NCBI RefSeq assembly: GCF_000243675.2
Contig: NZ_AHMM02000025.1
Location: 868,001-932,000 of the forward strand
Source: Leptospira inadai serovar Lyme str. 10
Lineage (GTDB): Bacteria > Spirochaetota > Leptospiria > Leptospirales > Leptospiraceae
DNA length: 64,000 nt
Direction of reading: 5' to 3'
The position numbers and the translations under genes were made by a program. Shown piece by piece: positions 7,068-16,494 of this stretch. The number at the start of each line of letters is the position of its first letter. Position 1 is the first letter of the stretch. Below the pieces are notes generated by a model. The model was not told the DNA's origin. It saw only the letters and a program-made list of their open reading frames with translations, and made no database searches.

Positions 7068-9719
7068 ATGGACTATCCGTTCAGGGAAATTGAACCAAAG
7101 TGGCAATCCTTCTGGGAGAAGAATTCTTCTTTCAAAACAGACCTTCGTTCCTCTAAGCCGAAATTCTATTGCTTGGACATGTTTCCTTATCCCTCAGGTG
7201 CGGGATTGCATGTTGGGCATCCGGAAGGATATACCGCCACCGATATTGTTTCCCGTTTTAAGAGGATGAAGGGATTTGAAGTCCTCCATCCTATGGGTTG
7301 GGACGCATTCGGATTGCCCGCGGAACGCTACGCAATGCAAACCGGGATTCACCCGGCACAGACAACGAAGCAAAATATCGATAATTTTCGCCGCCAAATC
7401 AAACTAATCGGGCTTTCTTACGATTGGGATCGGGAAATATCCACGACCGATCCGAAATACTATAAATTTACCCAATGGATCTTTCTAAAACTCTATGATA
7501 CCTGGTATGATTTCTCCGCCAAAAAAGGAAGACCGATCGGCGAGTTAGTGCAACGGTTTGCGACGGATGGATCTTCGGGATTCGACGATTTAGAACCGTT
7601 TACCGCTTCGGATTGGCTCCGGTTTAGCGAGTCGGAGCGCGAAACGATTCTCTCGAAGTTTCGTCTTGTTTATCAGGCCGAGATCCCCGTAAATTGGTGT
7701 CCCGGTTTGGGAACCGTTCTCGCCAATGAGGAAGTGGAGGAATGGGTTGGGAAGGGCTACGAAGTAGTTCGAAAACCGATGCGTCAATATATGATGCGAA
7801 TTACGGCGTATGCCGAGCGTTTGTTAGAGGATCTAGGTCTCGTTTCTTGGCCTCAATCGACTCTGGAAATGCAAAAAAATTGGATCGGTAAAAGCGAAGG
7901 ATTGGAGCTTACGTTTCCTTTCGATCCGAGCACCGCATCGAGATTCGAAGTCGCCAAATCAAAATTGGAAAAAACGCTTTCGGCTCAAAAAGATTTTAGT
8001 TATAACGGAGTTCGAGTCTATACCACTCGACCCGATACGATTTTCGGAGTCTCTTACATGGCTTTGGCTCCGGAGCACCCGCTAGTAGATTTGATTTCAA
8101 CCCAGGATCAATGGGCAGAAGTACAGGAATATAAAAAATCCACATCCCTTAAAAGCGATCTGGATAGAACCGAACTTTCGAAGGAAAAATCCGGCGTCTT
8201 CACCGGCGCCTATGTTCTAAACCCTGCCGATCCTTCCAAAAAAATTCCGATTTGGATCGGAGACTATGTTTTGTACGGATACGGAACGGGTGCGATTATG
8301 GCCGTTCCTGCTCACGATCAGCGGGATTACGAATTTGCAAAAGCATTCGGCCTGGAGATCCTTCCCGTTATCGAAGGGGAGATTTCCCAAGCAGCCTTCG
8401 ATTCAAAGGAATCCAAGTGTATTAACTCTTCTTCAAGCGAATTGAATCTTAACGGATCCGAATATAAGGAAGCATTTACCAAAGCTTCCGAATGGGCGGA
8501 AAAGAATCGAGTCGGTAAACGTAAAACGCAATTCAAGCTGAGAGATTGGTTGTTCGCAAGGCAAAGATATTGGGGAGAACCGATTCCGCTCGTACATTAT
8601 TCTTCCGGAGTAACTCGCCCGATCGATGAATCCGAACTTCCATTAGAACTTCCGAATTTAGAAGAATTTAAACCTTCGGGTACTGGGGAATCTCCGTTAG
8701 CTTTAGCAGGCGATTGGCTTAAATACAAGGATCCTAAAACCGGAGAAATCGGCGTTCGGGAAACGAATACCATGCCGCAATGGGCTGGGTCTTGCTGGTA
8801 TTATTTAAGATACATCGATCCGAGTAATTCGAAAGGATTCGTGGATTCCGAATTGGAAAAAGATTGGATGCCGGTGGATCTTTACGTCGGCGGTGCGGAA
8901 CACGCCGTTCTCCATCTACTCTATTCCAGGTTTTGGCATAAAGTTCTCTTCGATTTAGGATATGTAAGTACGCCGGAGCCGTTCAAGAAGTTGGTTCACC
9001 AAGGTCTGATCTTGGGAGAAGACAGACGCAAGATGTCCAAATCGCTGGGCAACGTCATTAATCCCGACGAAGTCGTTCAAAATTACGGTGCCGATAGTTT
9101 GCGGCTATTCGAAATGTTTATGGGGCCGTTCGAAATGGTCAAGCCCTGGAGCACTCGGGGTGTGGACGGAGTCTTTCGGTTTCTCAATCGAGTTTGGAGA
9201 TTGTACCATGCAGGTCCGAACGAATCATTTCGCTTAGACGATATTGATCCGAACGAAGACGAGCTCCGCATTTTGAATAGAACGATCAAGAAAATCGACG
9301 ATGATATTCAGAATTTTTCCTTCAATACCGCCATTTCACAATTAATGATCTTTGTGAATGAATTCACTCCAAGCGAACGACGTCCTCGTAAAGTCTTGGA
9401 AATTTTCCTACTACTAGTCGCTCCGTTTGCTCCGCATATCGCCGAAGAACTATGGTCACTTAGCGGAAAAAAAGACAGTTTGACTTACGAGAGTTTTCCC
9501 GTCGCCGATCCGAAATACCTGGTCGACGACGAAGTTCTGATAGTCGTTCAGGTCAACGGGAAGCTTAGAGGCGAGTTCAAAGTTCCGAAAGAAATCGACC
9601 AACAAGAAGCATTGAAGCTCGCTAAGTCTTTGGAAAAAATACGTCCTTTCTTAGACGGAAAACAAATCCGCAAGGAAATATACGTACCGGGAAAATTGGT
9701 AAATTTAGTCGTCGGGTAA
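7068..9719 (+). CDS. leuS: leucyl-tRNA synthetase
   Basis: A class I aminoacyl-tRNA synthetase of 883 residues that charges tRNA-Leu with leucine in the cytoplasm. The HIGH-type motif is HVGH at residues 48-51 within the LeuS-typical PYPSGAGLHVGHPEGY. KMSKS is at 655-659. Between them lies the CP1 editing domain with the TTRPDT motif and the GYGTGAIMAVPAHDQRD segment that bounds the editing pocket. The anticodon-binding helical domain and the short C-terminal domain (VQVNGKLRGE) complete the protein. Full-length, no unusual insertion. It follows a terminator and is probably transcribed alone. Confidence 0.99.
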   Translation: MDYPFREIEPKWQSFWEKNSSFKTDLRSSKPKFYCLDMFPYPSGAGLHVGHPEGYTATDIVSRFKRMKGFEVLHPMGWDAFGLPAERYAMQTGIHPAQTTKQNIDNFRRQIKLIGLSYDWDREISTTDPKYYKFTQWIFLKLYDTWYDFSAKKGRPIGELVQRFATDGSSGFDDLEPFTASDWLRFSESERETILSKFRLVYQAEIPVNWCPGLGTVLANEEVEEWVGKGYEVVRKPMRQYMMRITAYAERLLEDLGLVSWPQSTLEMQKNWIGKSEGLELTFPFDPSTASRFEVAKSKLEKTLSAQKDFSYNGVRVYTTRPDTIFGVSYMALAPEHPLVDLISTQDQWAEVQEYKKSTSLKSDLDRTELSKEKSGVFTGAYVLNPADPSKKIPIWIGDYVLYGYGTGAIMAVPAHDQRDYEFAKAFGLEILPVIEGEISQAAFDSKESKCINSSSSELNLNGSEYKEAFTKASEWAEKNRVGKRKTQFKLRDWLFARQRYWGEPIPLVHYSSGVTRPIDESELPLELPNLEEFKPSGTGESPLALAGDWLKYKDPKTGEIGVRETNTMPQWAGSCWYYLRYIDPSNSKGFVDSELEKDWMPVDLYVGGAEHAVLHLLYSRFWHKVLFDLGYVSTPEPFKKLVHQGLILGEDRRKMSKSLGNVINPDEVVQNYGADSLRLFEMFMGPFEMVKPWSTRGVDGVFRFLNRVWRLYHAGPNESFRLDDIDPNEDELRILNRTIKKIDDDIQNFSFNTAISQLMIFVNEFTPSERRPRKVLEIFLLLVAPFAPHIAEELWSLSGKKDSLTYESFPVADPKYLVDDEVLIVVQVNGKLRGEFKVPKEIDQQEALKLAKSLEKIRPFLDGKQIRKEIYVPGKLVNLVVG

Positions 9720-9928
9720 TGCCGAGGACCGAAAAATGCTTTCCTAGCGGAGGGTGTCGGCGATAGTCCTGGTCGCAGCATGGGACTCTCCGATTCAAAG
9801 ACGCCTGCCTCATTTCCGGAGATTCTCAATCGGGAAATTAATCTAACTCTCGAAAGATTTAACGAAATAACTTCGACGAGATATATCTTACTTAACATCG
9901 GCCTTGACGGAGGTTTTGAAAGGCGGTC

Positions 9929-10108
9929 TCATTCCACTTCCACGACTTGAGCGGAGGCGGCGTTGTTTTTTACGGATTCTATTCCGTGTAGACAGGCCTG
10001 CTTCGATTCGTATGCTTCGCTGGCGGCGATAATTTCACCGTTTCCCGCCTTAAGGCGAAAACGATATTTGCCTCCTTTGTCGGTGTACACTTCAAATTTA
10101 GCTGCCAT
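9929..10108 (-). CDS. YegP-like DUF1508 protein
   Basis: A 59-residue ORF on the minus strand, too short for routine calling. It starts MAAKFEVYTDKGGKYRFRLK, then GNGEIIAASEAYESK, then a GIESVKNNA stretch. This is the single-repeat form of the DUF1508/YegP family: a small beta-sheet domain with F-x-Y-x-D-x-x-G-x-x-R-F-R-L, then G-E-x-I-x-x-S-E-x-Y. YegP in E. coli has two such repeats; the role is unknown. A GAGGATCTT stretch lies just upstream of the ATG. The gene stands alone: leuS converges from the left over about 210 bp with no recognisable gene, and a hairpin lies to the right. Confidence 0.85.
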   Translation of the reverse strand: MAAKFEVYTDKGGKYRFRLKAGNGEIIAASEAYESKQACLHGIESVKNNAASAQVVEVE

Positions 10109-10256
10109 AAGATCCTCAATAATTTATTTAATTTTTATAGGATTTATCGAGGGACGTCAAGGTAAAATGTAAATCGAAATCCATCGTTAAGAGTAAAAGA
10201 AAAATATAATTAACGAAACTTACTTTCGAATTTTTCAAGAGGTAAACGTCTCAAGA

Positions 10257-10296
10257 GGGATAGCGCGCGAACGTAAGCGAACGACGAAGCTATCCC
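10257..10296. repeat. palindromic hairpin with GCGAACG-rich loop
   Basis: GGGATAGC (10257-10264) pairs perfectly with GCTATCCC (10289-10296). The loop contains repeated CGAACG units (GCGCGAACGTAAGCGAACGA). It lies just downstream of the minus-strand gene at 10333-11418, but no T-run follows on that strand, so it is not a classical intrinsic terminator. Two TCAAGAGG direct repeats precede it. Confidence 0.6.
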
Positions 10297-10332
10297 GCCA
10301 TTTCGCGGAGATGGGATTTGGACCGGTGAAAT

Positions 10333-11418
10333 CTATTTTAGAAGAATAAACGCCAAGAGTCCCGCTAAAAGAACAACGCCTACGATAACAAGGTAGTTGA
10401 GCACGTTTCCGGAATCGGACGATTTCCCGCTACTCATACCAGGAGGTCTCGGGGTAGCAGTCGTCTTTGGACGTGCCAAGCGAACGGGACTTTCTTCAAA
10501 TGCCTGCAGTAGCACTCCTGCAGGACCCTTTGCGAAAATATGATATTCGTTTTTGCCCGAAGCGATCGTTATGAAGGAACCGACAACGGGTTTCGGGTTT
10601 CCGTTTTGATCTATTGCGCCGAGGGTTTTCGCTAAAGCTTTTTCTTCGGGAGCGTTATTCGGAAGTTGGAATAATATCTTATCGCCTTCTACTATATCAT
10701 CAAAATCGATTCCGTTTACCGGGGAAAGAATGGTTTTTGCGGCTACCACTCGACCGAATCCTTTTCGAACCGCTTCGATTTGACGCTGGACTGCGGCTTT
10801 TTCGGGATCTAGATCTCCCGCAGATAGAGTACCGGCTTCTACTTCCTCGGGCGGTTTGAGAATCGGAGCGAGAATCCCCGCAAAAATGTTTTTTCCCCGA
10901 TTTCTAATACTGGATACGAATTCGACGTCGGCTTGCACGCGCACCATGCTGATCTTCAAGCCCAGCTTGATTTGATTCTCTAAAAGATTTACAAGCGCTG
11001 CGGTGTCGTTCCGATCCCAAAGAGGATAATAATTTTCTAAAATTTGTTTATTTAATTTAGTATGCAGAATTCGACCGATCTGTTCCGACAAACCCGGATC
11101 TGCGGCCTCTTCTCTTGCCGCTTCCGCCATGTCATGAGTTATCTGTCCAAAATCTTCGAACGTTCTGATTTTACGAATTAAAGAGGAGTTTGAGAATAAA
11201 GAATATAATTCGATGAATTCGTGTTTAAATCTGGATATGAGTCCTACGACGATGCCCGCCCTATTTTCAACGTCGATCCGAAGTTTTAAAAGATATGCAT
11301 CCTTTAATTTTCCTTGGATTAGTTCGATGGCCTGTTCTTCCGTAAGAACGGATTCAAAAGCCAGGTTCATTAAATTTGCCTGTTCCTGGAGTTTACTAGT
11401 TTGCGAGTTTTGTTCCAT
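10333..11418 (-). CDS. hypothetical protein with C-terminal membrane anchor
   Basis: 361 residues from the ATG at 11418, which has AGGAAG immediately upstream; an in-frame TTG 15 bases earlier is less likely. The N-terminal two thirds are alpha-helical and charged with no recognised domain. A proline- and serine-rich linker (about residues 325-345) leads to a single C-terminal membrane helix (NYLVIVGVVLLAGLLAFILL), so the bulk probably faces the cytoplasm, tail-anchored. It looks like a leptospiral conserved hypothetical. It is transcribed in the same direction as the GHKL ATPase gene 68 bp upstream and could be its partner, but nothing in the sequence proves that. Confidence 0.72.
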   Translation of the reverse strand: MEQNSQTSKLQEQANLMNLAFESVLTEEQAIELIQGKLKDAYLLKLRIDVENRAGIVVGLISRFKHEFIELYSLFSNSSLIRKIRTFEDFGQITHDMAEAAREEAADPGLSEQIGRILHTKLNKQILENYYPLWDRNDTAALVNLLENQIKLGLKISMVRVQADVEFVSSIRNRGKNIFAGILAPILKPPEEVEAGTLSAGDLDPEKAAVQRQIEAVRKGFGRVVAAKTILSPVNGIDFDDIVEGDKILFQLPNNAPEEKALAKTLGAIDQNGNPKPVVGSFITIASGKNEYHIFAKGPAGVLLQAFEESPVRLARPKTTATPRPPGMSSGKSSDSGNVLNYLVIVGVVLLAGLLAFILLK

Positions 11419-11485
11419 ACTTCCTAAGTCCAAGCAGTACTAAGACTTTTCCCAATCCAATGACACTTCGGGTTTTCTCTTGCTA

Positions 11486-12190
11486 TCATTTTTGATATCG
11501 ATGTCTTCTCGGCACGTAATTCTCGTTCAAGGGGATCTCGACTCGAGCAACTGTGCGGTTCTCCGACTTGCGACTGTAAATAGTAAACAGATGCCGGTCA
11601 AAACCGCTTTGGGCTACTAAAATCTCGACCATAGTGATACCCATTCCGGCGCCTTCGGTCGTGTCTCCGTACTTCATATAGTACTCGAAGAGATTGTCAA
11701 ATTCTTTAGAGTGCACGAACTTCTCTCTGATCCTTTTTTCTTCTCTTACTGCGAGAGTGAAATTGTTCTGAACGAGAAGAATGATTCTATCTTTGTTAAA
11801 ACTTAATGTCACTTTAACAAAGAGGCCGTTTTCCTTCATTTTGCGACGATAATACGGAAACTTGCGACTGACTAGGTTTTCTTTGAAGGAGGTCATTCCT
11901 TGGTCATAGAGTTCCGGGTCGTCGATATCTAAGCCTAATTCACGGAATAATACCCGCTTAATCGCCGCTTTAGTGGCATTGACGATCAATTCCTTTGCGG
12001 AGGTAAAAAGAAGTTCGATCAGATCTTCTCTTCCATACTTGGCTAAAATGCTGTGAATTAGGTGTTTGAGCTTAGCTTCGCCATTATTGCTCAAGACATA
12101 GGTGATTATTGAGACGGGCTCTTCTTTCCTTACGGCCGTTTCAATTTCGAACAGGAATTCCTGGGAAAACTCCTCGATTCCTTCATTCAT
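11486..12190 (-). CDS. stand-alone GHKL (HATPase_c) ATP-binding protein
   Basis: 234 residues with a Bergerat-fold ATPase and no phospho-accepting His domain. The N box is KELIVNATKA (Asn71) and the G box TEGAGMGITM (Gly180, Gly182, Gly184). The region between (LDIDDPELYDQGMTSFKENL) is an unusual insertion that recurs almost position for position in the N-terminal half of the GHKL-HDOD protein at 60670-62193. The two are therefore paralogues of a distinctive leptospiral GHKL subfamily. Such proteins can act as anti-sigma kinases or signalling ATPases; no partner is adjacent here. Divergent or separate from thrC by about 100 bp without features. Confidence 0.82.
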   Translation of the reverse strand: MNEGIEEFSQEFLFEIETAVRKEEPVSIITYVLSNNGEAKLKHLIHSILAKYGREDLIELLFTSAKELIVNATKAAIKRVLFRELGLDIDDPELYDQGMTSFKENLVSRKFPYYRRKMKENGLFVKVTLSFNKDRIILLVQNNFTLAVREEKRIREKFVHSKEFDNLFEYYMKYGDTTEGAGMGITMVEILVAQSGFDRHLFTIYSRKSENRTVARVEIPLNENYVPRRHRYQK

Positions 12191-12289
12191 TCGGATTATC
12201 GATTATATTTATCGGGCCAAGCTTTCGAGAAAAAAACGATAATCCCCGAGGAAAAAGTAACGCTAAAAAAGGGAGAACTCTGAGAAATT

Positions 12290-13642
12290 TCAGCCTTTTA
12301 GTTGTAGGAATTTACCAATCTCATCCATCACGTTCCCGACTTCCGGTTTGCAAGTCCGAATTCGGTTCTCTAAACTTGGAGTCGTGCCGGGGATTTTTCC
12401 TTCGTGGAATTTAAGTTTAAATTCGGTAAATTTTAGGCCATGAGCCGTCGAAATCACCACTACTTTCTCCCCTTTTCGAATGACACCTTTGGAGAGTAAT
12501 TTGTATAAAGCCGCGATTGCGACTCCGGTATGCGGATCATTATAGAGGCCGTACAAGTCCGTTCTAGCGGCGGCGTCGGAAAGTTCCGCTTCGCCGGCTT
12601 GCTCCACGATTCCATTAAACGTTTTTAAGGTTTTAATTGCCTTTTGTACCGAGACCGGATTACCGATTTGGATTGCGGATGCCAACGTTGGCTTTGCTTC
12701 CACGGGATTAAATTTCTGAAAGTTCGTCAAATAGGAGAGATAGAGAGGATTTGCATGTTCGGCCTGCGCCAGAACGATTCGAGGCAATTTATTTATCAAT
12801 TCTAGATTCTTTGCCATCTCGAAGCCGGCACCGAGAGCGGAAACGTTTCCTAAATTCCCGCCGGGAATGATGACCCAATCCGGAACTTCCCACTCCAATT
12901 GCTGAACAATTTCCGGAGCGATCGTTTTTTGCCCCTCGATCCGTAAACTATTCATGGAGTTCGCGAGATAAATTCCCGCTTGCTTGGTTACTTCTTTCAC
13001 GATCTTCATACAACCGTCAAAATCCGTTTCCAATGCGATCACTTTCGCTCCGTTGGAAACCGGTTGGATCAGTTGCGCTTGCGATACTTTTCCCGCGGGT
13101 AGGAAGATAATTGCAGGAATGCCGGCCTTGGCCGCATAAGAGGCAAGGGCGGCAGAAGTATCGCCCGAGCTTGCACACGCAACGGCACGAATATTCACTC
13201 CGTTACTCAGCATGTGCTTAACCTGACTCAAGAGCGCGGTCATTCCTAGATCCTTGAATGAACCGGTGTGGGAGATCCCACATTGCTTGATCCAAAATCC
13301 TCCCAGACCTAGATCCTTGGTCAACCTCTCGGACGAGAATAGATGGGAAAGACCTTCACCGGAGCTGACTATATTCTTATCTTCCACATGCGGAAGCACC
13401 CATTCCCGCTTATTCCAAATCCCGGAACTATTAGGAAACTTTACGGAGCGAAATCTGGAGTCGAATAAATCCTTCCAATCCTTTCCGGACTTTTCCTTTA
13501 AGGCTTCCAGATCGTGCGAAACCTGTAAAAGACTGCCGCATTTGCGGCATTCATAGACGATATCATTCAAATCATAAGCGGTTCCGCAGGATTCGTTAAT
13601 GCAACGAAATTCCGCCTTATACCGGGTAAGGGTAGAGCTCAT
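12290..13642 (-). CDS. thrC: threonine synthase with N-terminal zinc knuckle
   Basis: 450 residues; PLP enzyme converting O-phosphohomoserine to threonine in the cytoplasm. The N-terminus has a rubredoxin-like knuckle (Cys14, Cys19, Cys32, Cys35), as in the archaeal/plant-type enzyme class. The PLP lysine is Lys130 in SHTGSFKDLGM. The phosphate-binding glycine loop (IIPGGNLGNVSALGAG) is around residue 260. A substrate-binding ASSGDTSAALASYAA segment follows the active-site region. The stop of the SPFH/SHOCT gene upstream is only 3 bp from this start, so the two are very probably one operon. Confidence 0.96.
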   Translation of the reverse strand: MSSTLTRYKAEFRCINESCGTAYDLNDIVYECRKCGSLLQVSHDLEALKEKSGKDWKDLFDSRFRSVKFPNSSGIWNKREWVLPHVEDKNIVSSGEGLSHLFSSERLTKDLGLGGFWIKQCGISHTGSFKDLGMTALLSQVKHMLSNGVNIRAVACASSGDTSAALASYAAKAGIPAIIFLPAGKVSQAQLIQPVSNGAKVIALETDFDGCMKIVKEVTKQAGIYLANSMNSLRIEGQKTIAPEIVQQLEWEVPDWVIIPGGNLGNVSALGAGFEMAKNLELINKLPRIVLAQAEHANPLYLSYLTNFQKFNPVEAKPTLASAIQIGNPVSVQKAIKTLKTFNGIVEQAGEAELSDAAARTDLYGLYNDPHTGVAIAALYKLLSKGVIRKGEKVVVISTAHGLKFTEFKLKFHEGKIPGTTPSLENRIRTCKPEVGNVMDEIGKFLQLKG

Positions 13643-13645
13643 ACT

Positions 13646-14644
13646 TTAGATAGAGTTCAGGATGTCCTTTTTTTTGGAATCAAATTCTTCCTGAGTGATC
13701 AACCCTTGATCGAGCATAGTTTTGAGTTTGGCAAGCCTTGCTGTTGCATCGTTTTGCCCGTTGGCGGCGGCATTATTATTCTGATTTTGGCCCATCATAT
13801 TCGCCATCATGTTCGCCATATTCATTCCCATTCCTAGTCCCATTCCTGCCGACATACCTTCTCCGGCATTACCACCCGGATTGCCTGCCGCAGTCTCTCC
13901 GATATCGAGCATTCTCTTTTGCTGATACATTCCGCCGAGTGTTTCGATTTCGAATTTATCGGTAAGAACTTTCTGGATTTTTTGGAAATTCGGATCGTTT
14001 TGATCGAAGTTAATGGATTGAACAAGGAAATCTACGACTTCGATTCCATATTTTGCAAAGTCGGGTTGAACCTTCGTTTTCCCCGCAGAAGAAGCCTCAT
14101 CCAAATGTTGGCTTAATCGGGTAATCGGTTCTCCGCTTTTGAGAACTACTTCGGCTAGAAAATCGCTGAGCCGAGTAATTACCATCGGTTTTAGAAGATT
14201 ATCGACTTGATCGGTACTATAAGCGCCCTTGGCTCCCACGACCGTTGTCGCGAAAGATTTGGAATCAACCACTTTAATATTATAAGTTCCGAATGCTCTG
14301 ACGCCCAAAGTGATCATGTATTTCGGATCTTCCACTTGGATGGGTGCAGGCGTGCCCCACTTTAACTGAACTAGGGCCTTATTTACGTAAACGACTTCCG
14401 CGGTAAAAGGAGTCTGTCCTCCAAAAGGAAGATTCACTAATTTTTCCAAAATCGGAACGTTGCCGGTTTTAAGCGTATGGGTTCCCGGTCCGAATACGTC
14501 TAGGGCCTTGCCTTCTTTAAAGAAGATAACCTCCTGGCTTTCGTTTACGATCAACTGACCGAACGTACTGATATCGTTTCGGGGAAATTTCCAAACAAGT
14601 TCGCCCGGATTTCCTTCGTACTTGATTACGTCTATTAATGCCAT
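13646..14644 (-). CDS. SPFH-domain protein with C-terminal SHOCT domain (YdjI-like)
   Basis: 332 residues. Residues about 30-230 match the SPFH/virion-core-like YdjI family (GQLIVNESQEVIFFKEGKALDVFGPG and a GVRAFGTYNIKV stretch). A linker rich in Gly, Met and Asn (about 245-300) leads to a SHOCT domain (LAKLKTMLDQGLITQEEFDSKK). There is no signal peptide or membrane helix, so it is cytoplasmic or peripheral. Bacillus YdjI is linked to phage-shock/membrane-stress complexes. AAGGAG precedes the ATG. It sits between a coiled-coil protein gene (63 bp upstream) and thrC (3 bp downstream). Confidence 0.9.
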   Translation of the reverse strand: MALIDVIKYEGNPGELVWKFPRNDISTFGQLIVNESQEVIFFKEGKALDVFGPGTHTLKTGNVPILEKLVNLPFGGQTPFTAEVVYVNKALVQLKWGTPAPIQVEDPKYMITLGVRAFGTYNIKVVDSKSFATTVVGAKGAYSTDQVDNLLKPMVITRLSDFLAEVVLKSGEPITRLSQHLDEASSAGKTKVQPDFAKYGIEVVDFLVQSINFDQNDPNFQKIQKVLTDKFEIETLGGMYQQKRMLDIGETAAGNPGGNAGEGMSAGMGLGMGMNMANMMANMMGQNQNNNAAANGQNDATARLAKLKTMLDQGLITQEEFDSKKKDILNSI

Positions 14645-14707
14645 ATTTACTCCTTGGAAAGATATTATTTCTTATTGGATTTCGAGGAAACTAAAAAAAC
14701 GACGGAA

Positions 14708-15247
14708 TTATTTCTTAAGAAATACATCCCTTCTTTTTTTAAGAGCTTCGTCAAATTGGTCGAGTTCCGATCGAAACTTAGCGACCCAATCCCTGATTGT
14801 CTCGGCGGAGTCCGTTGCATTCAGGCCGTTTGAGCTGGCCTTTGCATTCAATTCTTCCGTATGCTGTAAAAGGGAATAATCCCATTCTGCAAGAGCTTCC
14901 AACTCGGCTTCGCTGGCTTTGAAACCGCTTCCCAAACCGTTCAGTCCGTAGCCGGCACCCGATATCTCATTCTTCAATCTTTCTATCAATGAAAGTAAGA
15001 TCTCGGTCGAGCCGATTAGTTCCATTCTTCTATCCCGTACGAAACCTTCTTCGATTCTTCGAAGCGGTTCTTTGAGGGAATCGATTCTTTTAGAAAGTTC
15101 GTTTCTTGCCAATCGATCGGCATCATAATATTGATGGTTTTTAAGAATATCGCCATAGAAAGGGAATTTGGAAAGAAAGGCCTTTACCTTTCCTCTCTCC
15201 GCTTGATAACGAGCGATATATCCTTGTACTGCGCTATTTTCGGGCAT
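14708..15247 (-). CDS. hypothetical coiled-coil protein upstream of the SPFH gene
   Basis: 179 residues, strongly charged and predicted almost entirely helical, with long stretches compatible with coiled coil (about 45-95 and 105-175). No signal peptide, no membrane segment, no recognised domain. It is the first gene of the unit ahead of the SPFH/SHOCT gene, and a structural or accessory role with that membrane-associated protein is a reasonable but unproven guess. The roughly 260 bp between this gene and lepB are AT-rich and hold no convincing ORF or hairpin. Confidence 0.65.
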   Translation of the reverse strand: MPENSAVQGYIARYQAERGKVKAFLSKFPFYGDILKNHQYYDADRLARNELSKRIDSLKEPLRRIEEGFVRDRRMELIGSTEILLSLIERLKNEISGAGYGLNGLGSGFKASEAELEALAEWDYSLLQHTEELNAKASSNGLNATDSAETIRDWVAKFRSELDQFDEALKKRRDVFLKK

Positions 15248-15507
15248 GGTTAAGTTTGACTCTAAAAATAAGACGAGGCAAGAAGATTTCTTTCATAAAT
15301 ATTATTAAACTGTTAAAAGAAATGAGCCAAACGGTCCATCAAATTCGATTTTGTATCTTTTGGTTCTGCTCGCTTGCATAGCGGATATCCGTTAAAACGG
15401 AAAATACCAGAATACCAGCATTAAATCAGGATCATTTTCACGTTGTAGGAAAATCGAAGATCCGTCTAATGGATAGAAGCCCATCTTTTAGACTGTCAGG
15501 GTAATAC

Positions 15508-16104
15508 ATGTTATTTTTAACGAAAGCGGGCATATCGACTAAATTTCCAATGCTCCTCTGGATTAAAAAAGCATTACCCGTGTTTCTCGCCATCGTCTCG
15601 GTTCTTTACCTAAGAATTTTTATCATTCAATTTTACTTCATCAATGGAAATTCCATGATGCCGAGTTTCAAAGACGGGGATTTAATTCTCGTAAAGAAAT
15701 GGGGATTTCCTGCACGGGTCGGTCCTTGGACATGGTCTTTGATCGAGTCCAATGTCGATCGGTTCGACGTTCTTGTTTTAGACGGAGTCGGAACGGAGCT
15801 AAGTTTAAAAAGAGTCGTCGGACTCCCGGGAGATTTTTTTCGATTCTCGGAAGGACGAATTCATATCAACGATTCTTCGTTGGAAGAACCATTTGTTAAG
15901 CCCGGTTTTAAGACGCAAGCTCCTTCTCTTTCGATCGTTCCAGTGGTGAGCGTTTCCGGAAACATCGGCATCGGCGATTCCGGCCGGATCCCGCCGGGAT
16001 ACTTTTTGGTGCTCGGGGATAATCGCGAGTTCTCCACAGACTCTCGAAATTACGGATTAATTCCTTTTCAAAAATTACGCGGAAAAGTTTTACTCAGTTT
16101 CTAG
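15508..16104 (+). CDS. lepB: signal peptidase I
   Basis: 198 residues. An N-terminal membrane helix (about 22-42) is followed by the catalytic serine motif GNSMMPSF (Ser49) and the general-base lysine in LKRVVGLPGD (Lys101). Box E appears as VLGDNREFSTDSRNYGLI. The enzyme cleaves Sec and Tat signal peptides at the outer face of the cytoplasmic membrane. A second in-frame ATG at 15550 could also serve as start. The gene ends four bases before a repeat element begins, so its native downstream context may have been altered. Confidence 0.95.
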   Translation: MLFLTKAGISTKFPMLLWIKKALPVFLAIVSVLYLRIFIIQFYFINGNSMMPSFKDGDLILVKKWGFPARVGPWTWSLIESNVDRFDVLVLDGVGTELSLKRVVGLPGDFFRFSEGRIHINDSSLEEPFVKPGFKTQAPSLSIVPVVSVSGNIGIGDSGRIPPGYFLVLGDNREFSTDSRNYGLIPFQKLRGKVLLSF

Positions 16105-16108
16105 GGGC

Positions 16109-16411
16109 AGAGGACGGAATGCAGAAGACAGAGGCCAGAAGACAGACACGTTCGCTTTCAGAAGGCAGAGGCCAGAAGACTGAAGACAGTAGCCGCTAGA
16201 TGTTGGAAAAGTTACAGAAGTAGAGGAAAGAGATCCCCTTATAACACAGGAATCTCTCTCCAGAACATGGAATCTCCGTTTGTCAATGTTCTGTCCTCTG
16301 CAGAAGACAGAGGTCAGAAGACTGAAGACAGTAGCTGCTAGATGTTGGAAAAGTTACGGAAGTAGAGGAAAGATCCCCTGTAACACAGGAATCTTTCTTG
16401 AAGAACATGGA
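16109..16411 (+). repeat. dispersed repeat element, copy 2: two diverged ~142-bp units
   Basis: Begins GCAGAGGACGGAATGCAGAA just after the lepB stop, nearly identical to the left edge of copy 1 at 2603. Two units, offset by about 142 bp (AGCCGCTAGA at 16191 versus AGCTGCTAGA at 16333), share the AAAAGTTACRGAAGTAGAGG and ATCCCC...TAACACAGGAATC blocks with copy 1. An 8-bp perfect hairpin (CAGAACAT at 16261-16268 with ATGTTCTG at 16286-16293) lies inside. Heptamer runs (AGAAGAC, AGAGGCC, AGAAGAC) are clear. The remaining 80 bp to the PBP start are AT-rich and should hold its promoter. Confidence 0.88.
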
Positions 16412-16494
16412 AATTTGCCGATCGTACTAGTAAAATTAAACTGATCGAGCCTTCGGTTAGAACGATCCGACGAAATTAAATTTGTAACAAAAAT

